9,362 nt of DNA, taken from contig CAKVMU010000049.1 in the NCBI GenBank assembly GCA_934773085.1, forward strand, positions 1 to 9,362. Direction: 5' to 3'. A program made the position numbers and the translations under genes. This document shows positions 1-4,287 of the stretch, one piece after another. Under the pieces are notes generated by a model that searched no databases, was not told where the DNA came from, and saw nothing but the letters and a program-made list of their open reading frames with translations. The stretch is from an uncultured Candidatus Melainabacteria bacterium (GTDB taxonomy: Bacteria; Cyanobacteriota; Vampirovibrionia; Gastranaerophilales; Gastranaerophilaceae). Each line of letters begins with the position of its first letter. Position 1 is the stretch's first letter.

Positions 1-168
1 AAAAAGGCAATTCTTCAAACAAGAAAAACTTTATATAAATGTAAGTAAAAAGGAAAGATAGGAAATTCAAAATATAGATAATTGACAATGAGCTTGAAGT
101 CTTAATTTAAGCCACGTCATTTACCCCTCTTTTTATACTCTCTCTTAATATCCTCGTGTTTATTTAAT
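1..168. other. Left-edge non-coding stretch
   Basis: No open frame here has a plausible ribosome binding site and length. A plus-strand gene could end within the first 60 bases, since all three plus frames meet stops there, but nothing identifies it. Two short matches to later parts of the window are visible: the 9-mer gccacgtca at 111-119 recurs at 231-239, and the 11-mer catttacccct at 118-128 is identical to the core of the 64-bp tandem repeat near 1 kb. A perfect TTGACA at 82-87 has no convincing -10 partner. Confidence 0.5.
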
Positions 169-200
169 GTTTGCGACGAACAATCGCAAACTTTTCTTTT
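169..200 (+). terminator. Rho-independent terminator, plus strand
   Basis: A perfect 8-bp inverted repeat (gtttgcga at 169-176, tcgcaaac at 184-191) with a 7-nt loop is followed at once by a T-rich run, ttttctttt (192-200). This is the intrinsic terminator pattern for transcription from the left. It suggests that a plus-strand gene ends at or before the left edge of the window. Confidence 0.6.
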
Positions 201-234
201 ATATGGGCAAGTATCTGAAATTTCTGGATTGCCA

Positions 235-259
235 CGTCACTGCGTCCCTCGCAATGACG
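235..259. repeat. REP-like imperfect palindrome
   Basis: cgtca-c-tgcg (235-244) pairs with cgca-a-tgacg (250-259) around a 5-nt loop, with one C-A mismatch. The wording, gattgccacgtca followed by cgcaatgacgg, resembles the dispersed intergenic palindromes found in many copies in several Gram-negative genomes. No T-tract follows, so it is more likely a repetitive extragenic palindrome than a terminator. Family membership rests on resemblance only. Confidence 0.5.
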
Positions 260-272
260 GCAATATTATATG

Positions 273-288
273 ATAAATTCTTGGTCAC
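273..288. repeat. 16-bp direct repeat, left copy
   Basis: The 16-mer ataaattcttggtcac occurs here and, identically, at 733-748. The two copies bracket the small secreted-protein gene at 349-615. They lie 460 bp apart and could be remnants of insertion, recombination substrates, or members of a dispersed intergenic repeat family. Confidence 0.7.
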
Positions 289-313
289 TTATAAAAATGA
301 ACCTTTTTCAAAA

Positions 314-345
314 AAAATCGTTATAATAAGTAAAGGAACGATTTT
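314..345 (+). promoter_or_regulatory. RBS hairpin upstream of the secreted-protein gene
   Basis: aaaatcgtt (314-322) and aacgatttt (337-345) form a perfect 9-bp stem with a 14-nt loop. The Shine-Dalgarno candidate aaagga (332-337) lies at the 3' side of the loop, and the ATG follows 3 nt after the stem. The linear SD-to-ATG spacing is a long 11 nt. Folding would change the accessibility or the effective spacing, so the hairpin may modulate translation. That role is inferred from geometry only. Confidence 0.4.
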
Positions 346-348
346 ATT

Positions 349-615
349 ATGAAAAAATTTGTTATTTTATTGTTATTATTGTTTGTTTCAATGCCTGCGT
401 TTTCCGCTCCGGGTTACAATCCGGATTACAAACCGAACTATTATGACGTTTCTGAATTTGAAAATTATGTAAAAAGCCTAAAGGATAACTATTGGAGAAT
501 GGTAGATGAGGGTGAATGCTCTTGCTCACATGCAAATTACACAAAATATGTAATAGGTCCGACATACAAATATATAGAGAGTCATCCTACAGAGTATAGA
601 AAAAATCCGAATTAA
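349..615 (+). CDS. Small secreted or periplasmic protein, unknown function
   Basis: An 88-residue protein with a clear Sec signal peptide: Lys2-Lys3, a hydrophobic core of Val, Ile, Leu and Phe at about residues 4-14, then Met-Pro-Ala-Phe-Ser-Ala. Signal peptidase I would probably cut near residues 19-20. The mature part of about 68 residues is rich in Tyr, Asn and Pro (PGYNPDYKPNYYD), followed by a predicted helix (about 34-52) and a C-S-C-S-H cluster at residues 57-61. The single C-x-C pair could be redox-active or bind metal, but there is no lipobox, so it is not an obvious lipoprotein. The start is supported by aaagga 11 nt upstream and by the signal peptide beginning exactly at this Met. 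I recognise no family. It stands alone on the plus strand between repeat-rich stretches and has no terminator of its own except possibly the hairpin at 703-731. Confidence 0.75.
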   Translation: MKKFVILLLLLFVSMPAFSAPGYNPDYKPNYYDVSEFENYVKSLKDNYWRMVDEGECSCSHANYTKYVIGPTYKYIESHPTEYRKNPN

Positions 616-702
616 TTTTCTTTGTATCTTTGGATGTTTACTTGTACTTGTTCTTTTAACCCCTCAATTTTATGTTTTGAAGACAGAACTTTGTAGTAGT
701 AG

Positions 703-731
703 GATGCGGTAAATCAAAGATTTACCGCATC
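703..731. repeat. Perfect 13-bp hairpin
   Basis: gatgcggtaaatc (703-715) and its exact reverse complement (719-731) flank an aaa loop. This is the strongest short palindrome in the left third of the window. Neither side has a T-tract, so it is not a classical intrinsic terminator. It could protect the 3' end of the 349-615 transcript, mark a dispersed palindrome family, or bind a protein. Confidence 0.7.
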
Positions 732-732
732 A

Positions 733-748
733 ATAAATTCTTGGTCAC
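733..748. repeat. 16-bp direct repeat, right copy
   Basis: Identical to the 16-mer at 273-288 (ataaattcttggtcac). It begins 2 nt after the 13-bp hairpin and runs into the degenerate 8-mer series at 741-772. Confidence 0.7.
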
Positions 749-772
749 CTGTTCACTTAATCACTTGGTCAC
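741..772. repeat. Degenerate 8-mer tandem repeats (nnnntcac x4)
   Basis: Four consecutive 8-mers end in tcac: ttggtcac, ctgttcac, ttaatcac, ttggtcac. The first and last are identical. A fifth related copy, ttggtcac, occurs alone at 281-288. This looks like a low-complexity satellite at the edge of the repeat-rich intergenic region. No function is evident. Confidence 0.55.
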
Positions 773-780
773 TCAAACGC

Positions 781-1036
781 ACCAAGCCAGTAGTTTCCAC
801 CTACCAACCAAATACATTTACCCCTACTCCCGTTTCCGGAGGACACCAAGCCAGTAGTTTCCACCTACCAACCAAATACATTTACCCCTACCCCCGTTTT
901 CGGAGGACAACAAGCCAGTAGTTTTCATCTACCAACTAGATACATTTACCCCTACCCCCGTTTTCTGAGGACAACAAGCTAGTAGGGGCAACCAACAGGC
1001 CAAATACATTTACCCCTACCCCCGTTTGCAGATAGT
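781..1036. repeat. 64-bp tandem repeat array, four copies
   Basis: The units begin at 781, 845, 909 and 973, an exact 64-nt period. Copies 1 and 2 differ at 2 of 64 positions and copies 2 and 3 at about 6. Copy 4 keeps the core, aaatacatttacccctac plus cccgttt, but differs in its first third and at its end. The shared unit contains agtagtttccacctacc, aaatacatttacccctac and cggaggac. On the minus strand each unit carries a GGGGGTAGGGG run, and copies 1-2 also have GGTTGGTAGGTGG. The array is non-coding except that copy 4 overlaps the last codons of the minus-strand dehydrogenase gene. The divergence gradient suggests expansion from the right, with copies 1 and 2 the youngest pair. Confidence 0.9.
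982..1019. repeat. Inverted repeat inside tandem copy 4
   Basis: gtagggg (982-988) and cccctac (1013-1019) are perfect 7-bp reverse complements with a 24-nt loop. The left arm lies in the segment where copy 4 differs from copies 1-3, so only this copy can fold this way. The right arm contains the dehydrogenase stop codon (1016-1018). With no T-tract on either strand it is at best a 3'-end stabiliser or an unusual terminator. Confidence 0.5.
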
Positions 1037-2392
1037 TTGTGCAACATATACACCGGAAGCGGAAGCTTGGATTAAACCTCTGGTTACGCCGGCTCCATCA
1101 CCGATTGTGAACAAGTTTTTAACTCCTTCGGTTTCAAGTTCGTTTGTTAATTTTACTCTTGCAGAGTAGAACTTAACTTCGATACCGTAAAGAAGCGTAT
1201 ATCTGGAAGCTGTTCCCGGAGCAATTTTGTCTAAAGCAAACAACATTTCAATAATGCTTTTCATCTGTCTGTAAGGGATTACCAAACTCAAATCCCCAGG
1301 GGTTGCGCACGTAAGCGTCGGTTCAATTATGCTTGATTTTATTCTGTCCGGTGTCGAACGTCTGCCTTCAAGCAAGTCTCCAAATCTTTGTACGAGAATT
1401 CCTCCTGCAAGCATATTCGCAAGGCTTGCGATATGTTGACCGTACGCAATAGGTTCTTTGAACGGTTCTGTGAATTTTTTACTTACTAGAAGTGCAAAGT
1501 TTGTGTTTTTAGTCTTGATGTTAGCATAGCTGTGACCGTTAACAGTGGCGATACCGTTATAATTTTCCTGTACGACTTCTCCGTTAGGATTCATACAGAA
1601 GGTTCTGACTTCATCTCCGAATGTTGGGGAGTAATAAACAAGTTTTGACTCATACAACTTATCTGTAAGTGGTGCAAATACCGGCGCAGGCAATTCTACT
1701 CTAACCCCGACATCGACAGCGTTGTTTACCATTCCGATTTTATTTTTTGCAAACTCGTGTGTAAGCCAATCAGCGCCTTCTCTTCCCGGAGCAATAATTG
1801 TGTATTCTGCACGAATTGTATCACCGTTATCAAGGACAATGCCCTTAACTTGTTCACACTCAACAATAAGAGTTTGTGCGGAGACATTATTCAAGATAGT
1901 AATTCTTTCATCTAAGAAGTCTTGCATATGTTTTAAGACATCGAGGCTTCTTTCTGTACCCAAATGTCTTACAGGAGAATGAACGAGCTTCAATTCAGCG
2001 AGAGCGGCTTCTCGTTCAATTTCTCTAAACACATCCATGTTTGTACCGAATACTTCATCAGTTGCTCCGTGTTCCAAGTACAATTTGTCTGCGTAGTCGA
2101 TGTATTCTTCAACTTTTTCTCTGGACATATAATCAACCAAGTGTCCGCCGACATCCGGCGTAAGGGTTAGTTTGCCGTCTGAAAAAGCTCCGGCGCCGCC
2201 CCATCCGCATAAGAGACCGCAACGTTTACAGTTGACGCACTTAGGTGAACCTTCTCTGATTGGACATTTTCTCTTTTCAATTTTTTGTCCTTTTTCTATT
2301 AAAATAACTTTCCATTCCGGACGAAGTTTGACTATTTCCAACGCAGAAAAAATTCCGGCAGGACCGGCACCTATGATTGCAACATTATACAT
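1016..2392 (-). CDS. FAD-dependent dehydrogenase / NAD(P)/FAD oxidoreductase, COG2509 type
   Basis: A 458-residue flavoprotein. The N-terminus is a Rossmann dinucleotide-binding motif, G-A-G-P-A-G at residues 8-13, closed by the acidic E33 (LIEKG). A Cys-rich stretch follows: C43, then C52-x2-C55-x2-C58-x3-C62, leading into GWGGAGAFSDGKL, the hallmark I associate with this uncharacterised dehydrogenase family. A C-terminal FAD-contact motif, T-I-G-D-G-A-G-V, lies at about residues 429-436. It is predicted to be cytoplasmic; its substrate is unknown. I chose the ATG at 2390-2392 because GGGAG lies 8 nt upstream and the Rossmann strand starts directly. A TTG at 2405-2407 would add five residues but has no better ribosome site. 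The last residues (K-R-G-stop) come from the tandem repeat array, so the native C-terminus may have been altered. Family assignment is strong; specific activity is unknown. Confidence 0.88.
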   Translation of the reverse strand: MYNVAIIGAGPAGIFSALEIVKLRPEWKVILIEKGQKIEKRKCPIREGSPKCVNCKRCGLLCGWGGAGAFSDGKLTLTPDVGGHLVDYMSREKVEEYIDYADKLYLEHGATDEVFGTNMDVFREIEREAALAELKLVHSPVRHLGTERSLDVLKHMQDFLDERITILNNVSAQTLIVECEQVKGIVLDNGDTIRAEYTIIAPGREGADWLTHEFAKNKIGMVNNAVDVGVRVELPAPVFAPLTDKLYESKLVYYSPTFGDEVRTFCMNPNGEVVQENYNGIATVNGHSYANIKTKNTNFALLVSKKFTEPFKEPIAYGQHIASLANMLAGGILVQRFGDLLEGRRSTPDRIKSSIIEPTLTCATPGDLSLVIPYRQMKSIIEMLFALDKIAPGTASRYTLLYGIEVKFYSARVKLTNELETEGVKNLFTIGDGAGVTRGLIQASASGVYVAQTICKRG

Positions 2393-2424
2393 CCCTAATA
2401 CTCCCAATTAGCTCTTACCTATTT

Positions 2425-2464
2425 ACGATACCTCAAACTTTAGTGAAAATCAATTGTCACTAAA
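2425..2464 (-). promoter_or_regulatory. Dehydrogenase promoter with overlapping operator-like palindrome
   Basis: On the minus strand TTGATT (2448-2453) and TATCGT (2425-2430) are separated by exactly 17 nt, each matching 4 of 6 consensus bases. They lie a few tens of bases upstream of the dehydrogenase ATG. A perfect 8-bp inverted repeat, tttagtga (2439-2446) and tcactaaa (2457-2464), straddles the -35 box with a 10-nt spacer. That size and position suit a dimeric repressor. Both parts are predictions. Confidence 0.45.
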
Positions 2465-2533
2465 AAGTATTAATGTGGAGTAGCTCTGTAGGATGATTTT
2501 ACTGAAATTCGATAATATTTCGTTACAAATCCG

Positions 2534-2562
2534 TTGCGAGTTCTATAATTTTATGATAAAAT
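2534..2562 (+). promoter_or_regulatory. Promoter for the 52-residue protein gene
   Basis: TTGCGA (2534-2539, 4 of 6) and TAAAAT (2557-2562, 5 of 6) are separated by 17 nt on the plus strand. Transcription would start near 2569, giving a leader of roughly 87 nt, long for so small a gene. The leader contains an AT-rich stem-loop just before the Shine-Dalgarno sequence. Confidence 0.5.
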
Positions 2563-2609
2563 ATCAGTCGTAGTAGTGTAGTTTAACTGTAAAAACCAGC
2601 CTTTGGGCG

Positions 2610-2642
2610 ATAATATATAACAAGTGTGTTACTTTATAATAT
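2610..2642 (+). promoter_or_regulatory. Leader stem-loop abutting the ribosome site
   Basis: TAACA (2618-2622) and TGTTA (2627-2631) form a 5-bp stem with an agtg loop. After a 3-nt bulge the stem continues as TATA with TATA, one A-A mismatch, and ATA with TAT, ending one base before aggagg (2644-2648). It would leave the Shine-Dalgarno sequence free but close to the helix base. It is AT-rich, so stability is modest and a chance fold is possible. Confidence 0.3.
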
Positions 2643-2655
2643 AGGAGGAAACGGC

Positions 2656-2814
2656 ATGAGCGTTACCACAACCAGAGAAATTAAAAAAACAGTTAAATCT
2701 GCGTTCAATGATGAATTTGAAAAATACCTTAAAATGCAACAGGTAAAAACAACATTCAATGGTTCTGAGTTAGAGTCTTTTTCTTGGTATAGAAAAGCAC
2801 TTGGTTTAGTTTAA
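2656..2814 (+). CDS. Small conserved-looking protein, 52 residues, unknown function
   Basis: The start at 2656 is fixed by a near-perfect aggagg 7 nt upstream; an in-frame ATG 30 nt earlier has no ribosome site and lies inside the leader hairpin. The protein is mostly charged and amphipathic: a Lys-rich helix over about residues 7-28 (REIKKTVKSAFNDEFEKYLK), then FNGSELESFSWYRKALGLV. There is no signal peptide or membrane segment, so it is probably cytoplasmic and may bind nucleic acid or a protein partner. It has its own promoter and shares a terminator with the convergent gene. The strong ribosome site and dedicated signals argue that it is real. I recognise no family; a small toxin-like or regulatory protein is possible but unsupported. 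Confidence 0.7.
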   Translation: MSVTTTREIKKTVKSAFNDEFEKYLKMQQVKTTFNGSELESFSWYRKALGLV

Positions 2815-2830
2815 GAAATACATATTATAC

Positions 2831-2863
2831 AAAAAAGACGAGGTTAAAAACCCCGTCTTTTTT
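2831..2863. terminator. Bidirectional rho-independent terminator
   Basis: aaaaaagacg (2831-2840) pairs with cgtctttttt (2854-2863), with an inner gg/cc pair beyond one A-C mismatch and an A-rich loop. Six A on one side and six T on the other give a U-tract in both directions. It lies between two convergent genes, 17 nt after the plus-strand stop and 12 nt before the minus-strand gene's stop, so it serves both. Confidence 0.88.
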
Positions 2864-2874
2864 GTTATGTGAAA

Positions 2875-3585
2875 TTAATCTTTAGTTTTCATTGCGACTT
2901 CATTTCCGGCAAACATTAAAGCCAATGGAATGATTCTTGATATGTATTGAACAATTTTTGCATCTGAAATATAAGATGCAGCTACGACTGCATCATCCAA
3001 ATGGGCAGAAAAGTCTGTTGCTTTAACACCACGTTCGCCGGTTTTACTTTTAAATAATGCGTTTGAGAATAAATTCATAAGAATATTTGCTATGTATACA
3101 CCGACAAATATTCCGCTTATTGCGAACAAACTTTTTGCTGTTTTTCCCCATTTTTTGCCGATGTTAGCAAAACCTTCAACTGTTAGAATTGGAATAGATA
3201 CGTTCCCAACTTGCATTACAGCTTCTCTTCTTTTAGCCTTCCTGTTTTCGGCATCTTTATCGACAAGGTAACCACCAGCTAGCCCGCCTAAGCAAGAGCC
3301 TATGCCCAATGTGATAACTTCTTTATCGTGATATTGAACTTTTGCTAAGTACGAATTTTTTATGTCAGAAAACATCTTTGAAGGTTTAAGTGAGCAGCCT
3401 GCTTTTTTGGCTAAGAATGCTAAGCTTGCTGCGACCCCCATTGCTGTTGTAATTCCGACTATTGTCTTTTGCCCTGTGGTGTAATTGTTTTCTTTTTTTG
3501 CACTATTACCGTGCCCAAATGCAGGTTTACATTGGGTATTATCATAATTTCCGCTTATATTTGATATGATTGGCGCTACTTGCAT
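2875..3585 (-). CDS. Multi-pass membrane protein with N-terminal FGHG motif, unknown function
   Basis: A 236-residue protein. The start is the ATG at 3583-3585, preceded by AGGAAGG 5 nt upstream; a TTG seven codons earlier would place this ribosome site inside the coding region. The polar N-terminus (MQVAPIIS, then F-G-H-G at residues 23-26) looks like the opening of many small proteins in Gastranaerophilales, though that is my recollection rather than a named family. Likely membrane segments are at about 41-59, 88-108 (glycine-rich, GSCLGGLAGGY), 152-176 and 212-229. Between segments 2 and 3 is a basic loop (NRKAKRRE, 114-121). There is no cleavable signal peptide. It follows the 158-residue gene by 81 nt and ends at the shared terminator, so the two may be one transcript. 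Function unknown. Confidence 0.75.
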   Translation of the reverse strand: MQVAPIISNISGNYDNTQCKPAFGHGNSAKKENNYTTGQKTIVGITTAMGVAASLAFLAKKAGCSLKPSKMFSDIKNSYLAKVQYHDKEVITLGIGSCLGGLAGGYLVDKDAENRKAKRREAVMQVGNVSIPILTVEGFANIGKKWGKTAKSLFAISGIFVGVYIANILMNLFSNALFKSKTGERGVKATDFSAHLDDAVVAASYISDAKIVQYISRIIPLALMFAGNEVAMKTKD

Positions 3586-3666
3586 TACTACCTTCCTGCT
3601 ATACAAAAACGCCTAAATATTCAAAATTGCCTGTTTATTACTAAATGTTAAATATGTATGAATAAT

Positions 3667-4143
3667 CTAACAAACGGGAGAGTAGAACTTTGAAATTTCT
3701 TCAAAGTATCTTTCAAGAGCTTTGTAACCGTTATAAATTTCGTTAGTGATTGATGCATAACGACTTGCTACCAAGAATTTTAATTCTTTGCAACGAATTT
3801 GCAATAACATATCTGCATCTTTTCTTAATTGTTCATTGGAAGATGTTGACCATTTCTTTAAGTATGAAAGTTCTTCATTAATCTGTTTGATTGTTGAGAA
3901 TTCCAATGTATTGAAATCATACTTTTGAAGCAATTGTTTTTCGGCGTTTGTAATTCTGCTTTGAACAGCTTGGAATCTGTAGATTCGCTTGATAATTACA
4001 TAATTATCAGCGATTCTTCTGTGAGAGTAAGGAACGGAACTTTTTGCTAGCAGTGCGGACGTAGAAAGTGCCGTAAAAGCATCTTCGTCACTGGAAAATG
4101 CACTTTGTGCCGGATAAACTGTTTCAATCTTCTTATTTACCAC
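3667..4143 (-). CDS. Small, largely helical protein, unknown function
   Basis: A 158-residue protein starting with GTG (4141-4143). That start is supported by AAAGGAG 8 nt upstream and by the promoter at 4183-4211. After a polar, Ser/Ala-rich N-terminus of about 40 residues, the rest is predicted to be almost entirely alpha-helical, with many charged and Tyr residues (IADNYVIIKRIYRFQ; NAEKQLLQKYDF; NEELSYLKKW; NEIYNGYKALERYFEEISKFY), suggesting a helical bundle or coiled coil. It ends Pro-Val-Cys. There is no signal peptide or membrane segment. It has its own promoter just downstream of the metK terminator and may be co-transcribed with the membrane protein behind it. I recognise no family. 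Confidence 0.7.
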   Translation of the reverse strand: MVNKKIETVYPAQSAFSSDEDAFTALSTSALLAKSSVPYSHRRIADNYVIIKRIYRFQAVQSRITNAEKQLLQKYDFNTLEFSTIKQINEELSYLKKWSTSSNEQLRKDADMLLQIRCKELKFLVASRYASITNEIYNGYKALERYFEEISKFYSPVC

Positions 4144-4182
4144 GAGTTCAACTCCTTTACCCTTATTACCAACTTTAAAATT

Positions 4183-4211
4183 ATCATAGCTTAATCAAAT
4201 TGAATTGTCAT
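4183..4211 (-). promoter_or_regulatory. Promoter of the 158-residue protein gene
   Basis: On the minus strand ATGACA (4206-4211, 5 of 6) and TATGAT (4183-4188, 5 of 6) have a 17-nt spacer. The -10 box lies 39 nt before the GTG start, leaving a short leader with AAAGGAG. It begins 22 nt beyond the metK terminator, as expected for an independent unit. This is the best consensus promoter in the window. Confidence 0.65.
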
Positions 4212-4233
4212 TATTATTGTAAAAATTATTTAC

Positions 4234-4265
4234 AAAAAAGAGGTACAATCCTAAGATTGCACCTC
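4234..4265 (-). terminator. Rho-independent terminator of metK
   Basis: gaggt-a-caatc (4240-4250) pairs with gattg-c-acctc (4255-4265): ten base pairs, one mismatch, 4-nt loop. In the metK direction the stem is followed by six U (plus-strand A at 4234-4239). It begins 22 nt after the metK stop codon. Confidence 0.88.
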
Positions 4266-4287
4266 AAAAAGTTATTCTTTTTTTATA

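Noticed and set aside
82..87. Perfect TTGACA as a promoter -35 box
   Set aside because: No acceptable -10 hexamer lies 16-18 nt downstream, and no gene follows before the terminator at 169-200.
322..327. Perfect TATAAT as the -10 box of the secreted-protein gene
   Set aside because: There is no -35 partner at proper spacing, and transcription would start at about the Shine-Dalgarno sequence.
167..352. Open frame of 61 codons on the plus strand
   Set aside because: It spans a terminator hairpin, a REP-like palindrome and the ribosome site of the real gene at 349, has no ribosome site of its own, and its composition is not protein-like.
781..1036. CRISPR array
   Set aside because: The repeats are contiguous 64-mers without unique spacers, and no cas gene is nearby.
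2571..2612. Complete tRNA-Gly gene
   Set aside because: Only a D-arm-like stretch is present; acceptor stem, T-arm and 3' half cannot be formed.
3586..3606. TTG start adding seven residues to the membrane protein
   Set aside because: The AGGAAGG ribosome site would fall inside the extension; the ATG at 3583-3585 is placed correctly behind it.
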